NCBI GenBank assembly: GCA_002733415.1
Contig: NVVR01000007.1
Coordinates: 62,001-126,000, forward strand
Direction of reading: 5' to 3'
DNA from: Kordia sp.
Lineage (GTDB): Bacteria; Bacteroidota; Bacteroidia; Flavobacteriales; Flavobacteriaceae
DNA length: 64,000 nt
Numbering within the stretch: position 1 is the first letter of the stretch; each line of letters opens with the position of its first letter. A model generated the notes under the pieces. The model saw only the letters and a program-made list of their open reading frames with translations. It ran no database searches and had not been told where the DNA came from. This document shows, in pieces, positions 36,882 to 44,852 of this stretch. Made by a program: the position numbers and the translations under genes.

Positions 36882-37739
36882 GTGAAAAGCGTGAAAAACA
36901 TATTAGATTTTTTAATTAATGCAAGTGTGTGGGTGGCTATTGCAGTAACCGCTTTAGTTGGAGTTACCTATCTTAATTTAGAAGTTGTTGTAAGTGATAG
37001 CTTGTTGTACTTTGTTTTTTTTGGAACAATTTTCGGATATAATTTTATCAAGTACTTTGAGAAGGGACAAGTGAATGACTTGAAAAATAATAGATTAGAT
37101 TTTGGGGTTAAGAAAATATTCAAGCAATTTGAAAAACTAACAATCCTAGAAAAACGAACCTTTCAATTAAGTGTAATTAGCGTTTTGATATGTGTAGTGC
37201 TGTTTTTTAACCTTAAAATTAAAACGCAATTAGCATTAATAGTTCCTTCAGTATTAACCTTTTGTTATGCAATTTCATTAGGTTATAAAACGCTAAGAAA
37301 TATATCAGGAATTAAAATTTACGTTGTTGCTTTAGTCTGGGCTGTTATAAGTGTGTTGTTGCCTGTATTAGAAAGTGAAATAGATTTTGAAACAGACGTT
37401 TGGGTGCTATTATTGCAGCGATTTGTATTTGTTGTGGTACTAATCCTTCCTTTTGATATTCGAGATTTGTCCATTGATAATAAAATTCTAAGAACTTTAC
37501 CTCAAAATATAGGTGTAAGAAACACTAAGTTGTATGGGGTGTTGTTACTAATGCTCTTCTTTTTTCTAGAGTTTTTTAAAGATGAATTGCTGGGTGTTAA
37601 TTTAATAGTAATACCGTTTATTTTTTTAATAACATTATTATTTCTAGTGTTATCAAAAGAAAAGCAATCTAAATATTATTCAAGTTTTCTCGTAGAAGGA
37701 ATTTCTGTTTTTTGGCTTATACTGTTATTGGTTCTGTAG
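36882..37739 (+). CDS. UbiA-like multi-pass membrane protein
   Basis: Integral membrane protein of 285 residues with about eight to nine hydrophobic helices. ILPFDIRDLSIDNKILRTLP near residue 193 resembles the second Asp-rich motif of UbiA prenyltransferases, and FGYNFIKYFEKG near 50 takes the place of the first. The first motif lacks clear Asp residues, so enzyme activity is uncertain. The start is GTG at 36882, or GTG at 36891. It is convergent with the small gene at 37725 (15-base overlap of 3' ends). Confidence 0.65.
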   Translation: MKSVKNILDFLINASVWVAIAVTALVGVTYLNLEVVVSDSLLYFVFFGTIFGYNFIKYFEKGQVNDLKNNRLDFGVKKIFKQFEKLTILEKRTFQLSVISVLICVVLFFNLKIKTQLALIVPSVLTFCYAISLGYKTLRNISGIKIYVVALVWAVISVLLPVLESEIDFETDVWVLLLQRFVFVVVLILPFDIRDLSIDNKILRTLPQNIGVRNTKLYGVLLLMLFFFLEFFKDELLGVNLIVIPFIFLITLLFLVLSKEKQSKYYSSFLVEGISVFWLILLLVL

Positions 37740-37985
37740 TTGTTGTTCAAACTTGACTTTTAAATTTACTTTTGATTTGTTATCCATACAAGTAACTTTT
37801 TTGTCAGTAACTAATTCTGATAGTTTTTGATTTCTTTTTGAGTAAGCTCTGGTAACATTACAATAAAGAAGTCTGATATTTAAACGAAAAAGCTCCCACC
37901 AGGTTGTTTCGTTGTATTGTGCTTTATCACAAATGTGCTTTGCTTCTTCACAATCTATAAATAGTTTTGTTGATTTTTCTTTCAT
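37725..37985 (-). CDS. Small Cys/His protein downstream of an ECF sigma factor, possible anti-sigma factor
   Basis: An ATG at 37985 gives 86 residues beginning MKEKSTKLFIDCEEAKHICD; alternatives are 37991 and 38048. Cys and His residues in CEEAKHICDK, together with LLYCNVTRAYSKRN, recall the zinc-binding anti-sigma (ZAS, HxxxCxxC) family, although the full motif is not present. It follows the ECF sigma gene by about 155 bases on the same strand, the expected position for a regulator. No membrane segment. Function inferred from context. Confidence 0.5.
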   Translation of the reverse strand: MKEKSTKLFIDCEEAKHICDKAQYNETTWWELFRLNIRLLYCNVTRAYSKRNQKLSELVTDKKVTCMDNKSKVNLKVKFEQQLQNQ

Positions 37986-38139
37986 ATTCATTCCCACCAA
38001 TGTGTTTGATTTGTTAAGTTTCTCATAGTAAATGTGTTTTAATCCCATCCTGGGCTTGCTTTATTCGCAGTTTTTATCGAATTAAAAATGTGATTGTTAA
38101 TTCATATTCTCGTGTACTTATATCAAGGCTATTGATTTA

Positions 38140-38694
38140 TTATTTAAACCAAGTTTCATCTAAACAGCCAGCTAAAGCTGTTCGTGCTCGGTGGATGATT
38201 ACCCAAAGGTTAGACGCAGAAATATCATATTCATTACAAATCGCCTCAGTATCAAAGTTTTGAATGGTTTTCATTTTGAATATATCAGCTTGTTTTTGCG
38301 GCAATTTTTCTAAGCAATTGTGAATTGCTAAACCTAACTCCTCATTTTCAAGTTTGCTTTCAGCATTTCTGTCGAAAGGGTCTGCAACACGTTCTTCCAG
38401 CCAGTCACCTTCTGATTCGCCATCATTGTAGTTAATGCGCACTTCAGCTTTTCCTTTGATAGAATTTATTTTACGGTAATGGTCAATTATTTTTCGTTTT
38501 AGAATAGAAACTAACCAAGTTCTCTCAGAGGCTTCACCTTTAAAGTTTTTAGCAGACTTTAATCCTGAAAAAAATGTCTCTTGAACTAAATCGTCAGCAA
38601 TATCTCTATCACTTACACGTGTGATGGTGTAGTTGAAAAGATAATCAGCATAACTGTCAATCCATTTATTCGGGTCTAATTGATGTTTAGGCAT
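38140..38694 (-). CDS. ECF sigma-70 family RNA polymerase sigma factor
   Basis: Group IV sigma factor of 184 residues. Region 2 is ADYLFNYTITRVSDRDIADDL with LVQETFFSGL (about 17-48) and WLVSILKRKIIDHYRK. Region 4 has LPQKQADIFKMK, and the helix-turn-helix EAICNEYDISASNLWVIIHR (about 150-170). It probably directs a stress or envelope regulon with the small Cys/His protein downstream as partner. A -7 element (TACATTTG) lies 19 bases before its start. Confidence 0.9.
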   Translation of the reverse strand: MPKHQLDPNKWIDSYADYLFNYTITRVSDRDIADDLVQETFFSGLKSAKNFKGEASERTWLVSILKRKIIDHYRKINSIKGKAEVRINYNDGESEGDWLEERVADPFDRNAESKLENEELGLAIHNCLEKLPQKQADIFKMKTIQNFDTEAICNEYDISASNLWVIIHRARTALAGCLDETWFK

Positions 38695-38713
38695 TATTGG
38701 TTTTTAGTTGAAT

Positions 38714-38721
38714 CAAATGTA
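38714..38721 (-). promoter_or_regulatory. Candidate promoter -7 element for the ECF sigma gene
   Basis: On the minus strand this reads TACATTTG (TAnnTTTG), 19 bases before the start codon, giving a short leader. No clear -33. Confidence 0.4.
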
Positions 38722-38730
38722 AGAAAAATA

Positions 38731-39438
38731 TCAATAAATTCTCGTTTTATTTTCTACGGCTATTTCTGACCCTTCTGCAAGTAATACAGAAAGCGGCTCT
38801 TGGTTGCTTAGAAATTTAAAATTACTGCCATAGTTTAATTCAAAATCAACATCGATGTTATATTCAAGTACGGTGTAATGTTTCCATCTAGGGTGCTTTA
38901 CTTCATATTCATAAGTATTATCGTTTTGTTTTGTGTATCCATAATAATGCTCTGTAATAAACTCCTCTTCAGTACCTATAGTGATTGTTTTAGTTGTAGG
39001 TTGACTAATAATATTTATTTTTTGATCTTTATTTTTAATAACCCATTTGTATTCTACTTTTTTTGAGTTTGGGTTACTCTCCCAAGTATGTTGCATTGGA
39101 ACTGTTTGATAGTTTTCTTTATAAATAAAATTGGCTACTAGAGTTAATGCTGGTTTTGGGACTAACTCTTTAATGAAAACGACACCTCTTTTCCAATGAT
39201 TATTTTCTTTATGTCTTACATAGAAGCGCAAATTAACCTCTTCAAAATTGCTATGAAAAGGAATCTTTATACCTAGTAATTTGGTTTCCTGAAATAAGAA
39301 ACCAACTATACTCACGTAACAGGTGTTGTTATAAAAATCTAATTCAGTCCCATTTGGAACGTATGGAGCTAGTATTTCTGGATTAATGTTATAATTTATT
39401 AGGATTAATTTTCTCCATTCAGCGGTTAAAAAACTCAT
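38731..39438 (-). CDS. DUF2071 (YqjF-like) protein
   Basis: Soluble protein of 235 residues in the DUF2071 family, related in fold to acetoacetate decarboxylase; function unknown. MSFLTAEWRKLILINYNINP, LAPYVPNGTELDFY and ETKLLGIKIPFHSNFEEVNL are the family's opening blocks, and FYVRHKENNHWKRGVVFIKEL follows. It is the last gene of the GbsR-linked operon, 11 bases after the end of the interrupted SRPBCC gene. Confidence 0.85.
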   Translation of the reverse strand: MSFLTAEWRKLILINYNINPEILAPYVPNGTELDFYNNTCYVSIVGFLFQETKLLGIKIPFHSNFEEVNLRFYVRHKENNHWKRGVVFIKELVPKPALTLVANFIYKENYQTVPMQHTWESNPNSKKVEYKWVIKNKDQKINIISQPTTKTITIGTEEEFITEHYYGYTKQNDNTYEYEVKHPRWKHYTVLEYNIDVDFELNYGSNFKFLSNQEPLSVLLAEGSEIAVENKTRIY

Positions 39439-39449
39439 ACGGATAGTAT

Positions 39450-39902
39450 TTAGTGGTTTTCGGAAATATTTTTAATGTGTACACTTCTTTTTTCCAGAAC
39501 TGTAGTCAGATGTTTTTTTAGTAGCAACCAATCAAATAATTTTCCGAATACACCAAAAGGAGTTTGATAGCAAAATTTATCAATCATAATGGTATGATCA
39601 TTTTCATATTTAAATAGATGCTCATGTTTTAATCATTTAAAATGTCCCTTTTTCATTTCATCAACAAAGTAAGTAGGGTTTACCATTGCTGTAATGATAC
39701 TTTGATGCTGGATGAGTAGCCCAAAATGTTTTCCTTCCCATGTAATAGTTTCACCTAACCCAATTAAACCAGATGTAACACCAGCTATTGCTTTTTCATG
39801 AGTATAGTCCATGCTTTGTACATGGGTATCAATATTTCGTGATAAATCAAATACGATTTCTATTGGAGCTTTAATTTTTGTACTAAGGTTGATTGTTATC
39901 AT
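39450..39902 (-). pseudogene. SRPBCC-family protein interrupted by an in-frame TGA
   Basis: The frame starts at 39902 (MITINLSTKIKAPIEIVFDL), runs through VTSGLIGLGETITWEGKHFG to GHFK, and meets TGA at 39633-39635. The same frame then continues without interruption as LKHEHLFKYENDHTIMIDKF and TPFGVFGKLFDWLLLKKHLT to a TAA at 39450. Together they make a complete ~150-residue SRPBCC domain, so a single substitution explains the break. Its ATG overlaps the upstream gene's TGA in ATGA, indicating coupling. A sequencing error or readthrough is possible. Confidence 0.8.
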
Positions 39903-40801
39903 TTAAGGTAATTGTTTTTTAAATCTTTTTTTAAATTATCAATAACATATTGATGTTCTTGTTCAATACCAATTCGTTCCAATGGTTCCCAGTATTTTCT
40001 TGGATATAGTTTGGATGTGTAAGTAGTGATTCTTGTCATTTTACACATAGAATCATTCACTTTATCAAATGTATATATTGCTTCCTTGAATTCTAACCAG
40101 CTTCTTCCGGTCAACTGGTATTCAATTACTTCCATTTTTAATAGTTTACCTTTTTCTAGAGCAGTTACTCGTTCTATAATTTTACCTCCTTCAAAGTAAC
40201 AAGTTCGTAAAGCACCAATTTCTTCCTTTTCTAGTATACACTTTTGAGGGATTGGTAAATCTAGCCTCATTAAAAATGGCTTATTAGTGTCTAAGGTATC
40301 TACATTTTTAATAGTATTGTATACTTTTGTATTCGAGTAAGGTAAGATAACTTCAGTTTCTACTTTAATTATTTCCGGCATGTTTTTATCATTTTCTAAA
40401 GGGATACTTATAAGGAAAATAAAGAAAGGAAGTAGCAGAGTGTTTAATTTATTTGTTGATTTAATTATTCGATATCTTTTTAAAAGATGTGAAATAATAG
40501 TGCCTAAGAACATCATAGGAATAATTATGGGTAACGCCATTAAAACACAAATAAAACCTTCTAAATTCCCCGCAAGTAATAGAATAAAAAATATTGAAGC
40601 ACCTATGAATGCTCCAGAATAAGCTGTTTTTTTATTGGGTAATGCGCCAATTGAAACTCCTAAAACAATGGGGAGTATGATGAAAAATGCCCATCCATAT
40701 GCTATCATTTCAAAATGTAGAAAAACAAATCCAGTTCCCAAAAAAAGAATTGAAATAATAATAGCTATTTTGAAACTTCTGTCTTCCAGTATTTTTTTCA
40801 T
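39899..40801 (-). CDS. Membrane protein with C-terminal SRPBCC-like domain
   Basis: The start is set at 40801 (MKKILEDRSFKIAIIISILF), 8 bases after the previous stop, rather than a longer frame from 40867 that would overlap the upstream gene. The N-terminal ~125 residues have four hydrophobic helices. The C-terminal ~175 residues (KVETEVILPYSNTKVYNTIK, RTCYFEGGKIIERVTALEKG, TYTSKLYPRKYWEPLERIGI) look like a polyketide-cyclase/SRPBCC domain on one side of the membrane. Member of the GbsR-linked operon. Function unknown. Confidence 0.7.
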   Translation of the reverse strand: MKKILEDRSFKIAIIISILFLGTGFVFLHFEMIAYGWAFFIILPIVLGVSIGALPNKKTAYSGAFIGASIFFILLLAGNLEGFICVLMALPIIIPMMFLGTIISHLLKRYRIIKSTNKLNTLLLPFFIFLISIPLENDKNMPEIIKVETEVILPYSNTKVYNTIKNVDTLDTNKPFLMRLDLPIPQKCILEKEEIGALRTCYFEGGKIIERVTALEKGKLLKMEVIEYQLTGRSWLEFKEAIYTFDKVNDSMCKMTRITTYTSKLYPRKYWEPLERIGIEQEHQYVIDNLKKDLKNNYLK

Positions 40802-40808
40802 AATCAGC

Positions 40809-41249
40809 TTATAAATTAAAATATCCAATAATATTATGAATAAACAGTAATGTGTAAACAACAGCAAATAATGTAAACAATGTGTTCATAAAATAACTCC
40901 CTATTTTGAAGTGTAACTTTTTTGGAATATCGTACATAGGGTAATATGCAATTTGGGTAGCCACTTTACCTACCCAGTACATTCCAATTAACCCAGTAAT
41001 TGCTACCGCTAATTCTGTTTGATTTTTTAATGCATTAGTACATATTAATGCTATTAAACCAAAACTAAAATTTAAACCTTGTATGTATCTACCATATGTT
41101 TTTGCGATTTCTTGATTTAAGGGTTTTAATTGTTTTACGTCGTTATACCAGTCAAACACTTGATGTCTTATATATGGGTAAATAAGAGCAGTGAATATTT
41201 GACCAATACCACCAATTATAATAAGCCAATTTGGGATTTCTATTTTCAT
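40809..41249 (-). CDS. Small four-helix membrane protein in the GbsR-linked operon
   Basis: The 146 residues form about four transmembrane helices (IPNWLIIIGGIGQIFTALIY, FSFGLIALICTNAL, AVAITGLIGMYWVGKVATQI, LFTLFAVVYTLLFIHNIIGY), with a charged loop at about 30-50. I do not recognise the family. It lies 9 bases after the preceding gene and 7 before the next, so it is translated as part of the operon. Confidence 0.65.
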   Translation of the reverse strand: MKIEIPNWLIIIGGIGQIFTALIYPYIRHQVFDWYNDVKQLKPLNQEIAKTYGRYIQGLNFSFGLIALICTNALKNQTELAVAITGLIGMYWVGKVATQIAYYPMYDIPKKLHFKIGSYFMNTLFTLFAVVYTLLFIHNIIGYFNL

Positions 41250-41258
41250 ATATTTAGT

Positions 41259-41654
41259 TTATAAGTTTATTTGTTCAGGAGTATTTATTGTTAAGTTATT
41301 TATTTTAGATTTTTTTCGTCCTCTGAAAAATAAAAATAAGTTTATAAATAACATTGCACCTAAGTATATTGAGAATGCCCCAATTTTTCGACTTAATATT
41401 TCAATAAGTGTTTGATTGTTCATAATGCCTATGTATGATATTTTTAAGACCAATAATGCCCAGCCAATGTTTAGTAAATAAAAACCTACTTCGAATAATC
41501 TATTTGTAGCTAAAGCAATATCTTCATTTCCTTTAAAGATATCAATCATAAATGTTTTTCCATTTTTAAACAACGCTTTTGATACATAAATAGTTAATAG
41601 GATAACTATTGGTAAATAGATTAAATAGCCGATTACAATTTTTGAATTTTCCAT
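41259..41654 (-). CDS. Small membrane protein, paralogue of its upstream neighbour
   Basis: The 131 residues have about three to four hydrophobic helices. YLIYLPIVILLTIYVSKALF, NGKTFMIDIFKGNED and GFYLLNIGWALL align without gaps to the protein encoded at 41667-42011, showing tandem duplication. The C-terminal tail (RGRKKSKINNLT) is basic and probably cytosolic. Unknown function. Confidence 0.65.
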   Translation of the reverse strand: MENSKIVIGYLIYLPIVILLTIYVSKALFKNGKTFMIDIFKGNEDIALATNRLFEVGFYLLNIGWALLVLKISYIGIMNNQTLIEILSRKIGAFSIYLGAMLFINLFLFFRGRKKSKINNLTINTPEQINL

Positions 41655-41666
41655 ATGAATTATAGT

Positions 41667-42011
41667 TTAAATGTTAATGTTTCTTTTGCTTAAATAGTTT
41701 AACCAGAATATGTTATTATAATGCATAATAGCCAGTGTAATTATTATCTTTCCAAGTACTTCTGCTAAAAATGAAATTAATTGTTCAATTGTATATATGT
41801 CTTCCCAACATGATATTGTAATAGTTGCGAAGCCAAGATTTATTAAATAATATCCTGCTAATAATATGTTGTTTGTATTTTTGACCAGTGTTTTGTCGCC
41901 CTTAAATATTGCGTTTAAAAAAACCTCGCCATTTTCATAGAGTATCCACCCAATTTTTATCATGAGGATAAAAATGATTGGTAAGTAAATGATGTAGCTA
42001 ATAATATTCAT
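41667..42011 (-). CDS. Small membrane protein, first gene of the GbsR-linked operon
   Basis: The 114 residues contain three to four hydrophobic helices. YIIYLPIIFILMIKIGWILY, NGEVFLNAIFKGDK and GYYLINLGFATI parallel the next gene's product. A 24-base palindrome identical in core to the one before the GbsR-like gene lies 14 bases upstream of its ATG, so this gene heads a repressible or inducible transcript running through the SRPBCC and DUF2071 genes. Unknown function. Confidence 0.65.
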   Translation of the reverse strand: MNIISYIIYLPIIFILMIKIGWILYENGEVFLNAIFKGDKTLVKNTNNILLAGYYLINLGFATITISCWEDIYTIEQLISFLAEVLGKIIITLAIMHYNNIFWLNYLSKRNINI

Positions 42012-42024
42012 CTCTTATTTTTTG

Positions 42025-42048
42025 AACTTTCAGTAATTAGTGAAAGTT
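42025..42048. promoter_or_regulatory. Palindromic operator before the membrane-protein operon
   Basis: AACTTTCA-GTAATTAG-TGAAAGTT has 11-base arms with one mismatch. Its core is the same as the operator at 42672-42697. It ends 14 bases before the start of the first operon gene, so bound regulator would block initiation or early elongation. Confidence 0.8.
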
Positions 42049-42125
42049 GTTTTTAAAAAGAAAAGGAAATTTTCATCCTTTAGTTTTAATATAATGTAGT
42101 AGTATTTTTATAAAGCTACTGCCTG

Positions 42126-42632
42126 TTACTTCAATAGTTTTACTAATGTTTTGGTTAGCCAATTTTGTTCTTGATTTACAATTTTATTTAACATAATATC
42201 TGCTGTTTCTGCTAAGTCATATAACTCTTTTGTTTTTTTAATTAATTCTTTTGTTTTTTCAGTTCCATCATCTTTAATGCTACAGACTTCTTTTAAAACT
42301 TTTAATGTAGGTTGTATTTCTCGTCTACTACGTTCTTTAGCTATAGTACGAGCTAATTCTTGCACATCTTTCTCTGAAGTAAAATATTCTTTACGTTCTC
42401 CTGCAATAGAGGTTTTATATACGATACCCCATTCAATAAGCTGACGTAAATTCATGCTGGTATTTCCTCTTGAAATATGCAATTCTTCCATCACATCTTC
42501 CATAGATAATGGGGTAGGAGAAATAAATAATAACGCATGTATTTGTGCCATAGCTTTATTAATTCCCCAAAGTGTACCAAGGCTTCCCCAAGTATTAATA
42601 AATTTTTCTTTTGCTGCTGTATATTCCATCAC
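42126..42632 (-). CDS. GbsR/MarR-family transcriptional regulator
   Basis: Winged-helix regulator of 168 residues. WGSLGTLWGINKAMAQIHAL, LSMEDVMEELHISRGNTSMN (recognition helix, about 41-60) and LRQLIEWGIVYKTS followed by GERKEYF (wing) match the GbsR type, which in other bacteria senses osmolytes or choline. The C-terminal helices (EIQPTLKVLKEVC) would dimerise. Start at 42632 or the next codon, also ATG. Its promoter region carries a perfect 26-base palindrome, so it is probably autoregulated. Confidence 0.88.
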   Translation of the reverse strand: MMEYTAAKEKFINTWGSLGTLWGINKAMAQIHALLFISPTPLSMEDVMEELHISRGNTSMNLRQLIEWGIVYKTSIAGERKEYFTSEKDVQELARTIAKERSRREIQPTLKVLKEVCSIKDDGTEKTKELIKKTKELYDLAETADIMLNKIVNQEQNWLTKTLVKLLK

Positions 42633-42651
42633 GTAATTAATAAGTGTACTA

Positions 42652-42659
42652 CAAAGATA
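42652..42659 (-). promoter_or_regulatory. Candidate promoter -7 element for the GbsR-like gene
   Basis: On the minus strand this reads TATCTTTG (TAnnTTTG), 20 bases before the start. The -33 region would then fall inside the adjacent palindrome. Confidence 0.5.
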
Positions 42660-42671
42660 TATATAATTACT

Positions 42672-42697
42672 AAACTTTCAGTAATTACTGAAAGTTT
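42672..42697. promoter_or_regulatory. Perfect 26-base palindromic operator before the GbsR-like gene
   Basis: AAACTTTCAGTAA is followed directly by its exact reverse complement. It covers the expected -33 position of the promoter at 42652-42659, a geometry for autorepression. A near-identical copy precedes the neighbouring operon at 42025. Confidence 0.85.
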
Positions 42698-42721
42698 ATT
42701 TTTTTTTTAAAAAAATTATTT

Positions 42722-42754
42722 TCAAATAAAAAGCCCTTTCAGAAGAAAGGGCTT
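42722..42754 (-). terminator. Intrinsic terminator after the M3 peptidase gene
   Basis: AAGCCCTTTC and GAAAGGGCTT form a 10-base perfect stem with a four-base loop. On the minus strand it is followed by TTTTTATTT and sits 23 bases after the stop. Confidence 0.88.
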
Positions 42755-42776
42755 AGATAGTACTATGATTAATAAG

Positions 42777-44798
42777 TTAGTTCAATAAACCAGCTCGTTT
42801 CAATAAAGCTTCTGGTTTAGGTTCTGCTCCTCTAAATCTTTTATATAAAGTCATTGGGTGTTCAGTACCCCCTTTACTTAAAATATGTTCCGCAAATGCT
42901 TTGCCTGTTTCTGAATTAAATATTCCATTTTCTTGAAATGCTTCAAAAGCATCAGCATCTAATACTTCAGCCCATTTGTAACTATAATATCCGGAAGAAT
43001 ATCCTCCTTGAAAAATATGAGAAAATGCAACACTCATACAGTTTTCTGCTACATCAGGAAATAATGAGATGTTTTTAAAAGCGGCTACTTCATGTGTCTT
43101 AACACTTGCTATAGTCTCTGGCGACTCGCCAGCATGCCATGCCATGTCTAATAAGCCAAAACTTATTTGGCGCATTGTAGCCATTCCTTCTTGAAAATTA
43201 GCGGAAGCTTTTATTTTTTCAACGTATTCCATTGGGATAATTTCTCCGGTTTCGTAATGGGTTGCAAATAAATCCAAGCATTCTTTTTCAAAACACCAGT
43301 TTTCTAAAATCTGACTTGGCAGTTCTACGAAATCCCAATAAACACTTGTTCCCGATAAACTAGGATATGTAGTATTTGCTAACATTCCGTGTAATCCATG
43401 ACCGAATTCATGAAATAACGTAGTCACTTCATTAAAAGTTAGTAATGATGGTTTTGTGTCTGTAGGTTTTGTGAAATTACATACGTTTGAAATATGTGGA
43501 CGGTCATTGATACCGTTTTTAATTTTCTGGCCTTTAAAAGAAGTCATCCAAGCGCCATTTCGCTTTCCTTTACGTGGGTGGAAGTCTGCGTAAAATAGTG
43601 CGATAGCGTTATTGTTATCGTCAGTTACTTCGTATGTTTTTACATCCTCGTGATACGTATCAATGGTGTTAACTTGTTTAAAGTTTAACCCGAATAGTTT
43701 ATTAGCAACTGTAAAGGCTCCGTTTAATACATTTTCTAGTTTAAAGTATGGTTTTAACTTTTCGTCATCTAAGTTGAACAGCTTATTTTTTAGTTTTTCA
43801 GAATAATAAGCGCTATCCCATTTTTCTAAACGATCAATAGCGTCCAATTCTTTTGCGAAATTTTCTAATTCTGAAAATTCTTTTAAAGCTACTGGTTTAG
43901 CTTTCTCCAATAAATCATTCAAAAAAGATGTTACTTTCTCTGGAGAACCTGACATTCGTTCTTCTAAAACAAAGTGAGAATGCGTATCGTAGCCTAATAA
44001 CTGAGCACGTTGAAAACGTAAGAGTGCTATTTTTAGCACTATTTCTTCGTTATTATAATCATTTTTCTGAAAGCCCCTTGCTCCAAATGCCAAAGCCATT
44101 TTTTTACGTAATTTACGAGAGTCTGCATATTTCATAAAAGGGATATAACTAGGGTAATCCATAGTAAATACCCAGCCTTTTTTATCTTTTTGCTTGGCTA
44201 CTTGTACTGCAGCTTCTAAAGCTCCTTCAGGTAGTCCCTTTACGTCATCTGAATTTGTTAGATGTAATTCATATGCGTTTGTTTCGGCTAGTATGTTTTC
44301 ACCAAAAGTTAATTTTAGTGTTGCTAATTCTTTATCAATAGCTCTTAGCTTTTCCTTTTTATCATCAGATAAATTAGCTCCGTTTCTTGAAAATCCTTTA
44401 TACTTTTTGTCTAATAAAGTTTGTTGTTCATTTGTTAGTGTAAGTTGCTTTTTTTGATTGTAAACAGCACTAACTTTTTTAAATAATTCAGTATTTAGGG
44501 CAACGTCGTTACTAAATTCGGATAGCATAGGAGAAACTTCCTGAGCTATTTTTTGAATTTCATCATTAGTTTCAGCTGAGTTCAAATTAAAAAACACGCT
44601 TGATACACGATCTAATTGTTCGCCTGAATAATCCAATGCTTCAATTGTGTTTTCAAAAGTTGGTGTTTCAGTATTTTTAACGATTGTATTTATTTCGGTT
44701 TTAGCCAATGCAATAGCATGTTTAAAACCAGGAAGAAAATCTTCGTTTTTAATTTTTGAAAATGGTGTAAGATCAAATTTATTTAGTAATGAATTCAT
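42777..44798 (-). CDS. M3 family metallopeptidase (oligopeptidase A / Dcp type)
   Basis: Cytosolic zinc oligopeptidase that trims peptides. The start at 44798 (MNSLLNKFDLTPFSKI) gives 673 residues; a longer frame from 44840 is unlikely because it lacks conservation and includes the leader hairpin. The zinc motif FHEFGHGLHGML with a downstream Glu (WDFVELPSQ) is near residue 460, and RGAEPKPEALLKRAGL is the family's C-terminus. A hairpin lies in the leader at 44819-44852 and a terminator after the stop. Dcp and PrlC cannot be separated by eye, so no symbol is given. Confidence 0.9.
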   Translation of the reverse strand: MNSLLNKFDLTPFSKIKNEDFLPGFKHAIALAKTEINTIVKNTETPTFENTIEALDYSGEQLDRVSSVFFNLNSAETNDEIQKIAQEVSPMLSEFSNDVALNTELFKKVSAVYNQKKQLTLTNEQQTLLDKKYKGFSRNGANLSDDKKEKLRAIDKELATLKLTFGENILAETNAYELHLTNSDDVKGLPEGALEAAVQVAKQKDKKGWVFTMDYPSYIPFMKYADSRKLRKKMALAFGARGFQKNDYNNEEIVLKIALLRFQRAQLLGYDTHSHFVLEERMSGSPEKVTSFLNDLLEKAKPVALKEFSELENFAKELDAIDRLEKWDSAYYSEKLKNKLFNLDDEKLKPYFKLENVLNGAFTVANKLFGLNFKQVNTIDTYHEDVKTYEVTDDNNNAIALFYADFHPRKGKRNGAWMTSFKGQKIKNGINDRPHISNVCNFTKPTDTKPSLLTFNEVTTLFHEFGHGLHGMLANTTYPSLSGTSVYWDFVELPSQILENWCFEKECLDLFATHYETGEIIPMEYVEKIKASANFQEGMATMRQISFGLLDMAWHAGESPETIASVKTHEVAAFKNISLFPDVAENCMSVAFSHIFQGGYSSGYYSYKWAEVLDADAFEAFQENGIFNSETGKAFAEHILSKGGTEHPMTLYKRFRGAEPKPEALLKRAGLLN

Positions 44799-44818
44799 GT
44801 TTAATTGATTATGAGTTA

Positions 44819-44852
44819 GAAAGAGTTCTTTTGTCGACAAAAAAAACTCTTT
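44819..44852. other. Inverted repeat in the M3 peptidase leader
   Basis: AAAGAGTT and AACTCTTT flank TTTTGTCGACAAAA, giving a nearly continuous hairpin starting 21 bases upstream of the M3 start codon. It could be an operator or mRNA structure. The remaining 250 bases up to 45110 hold only an (AAT)n tract near 45019-45039 and a minus-strand TAAATTTG at 45047-45054. Confidence 0.35.
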
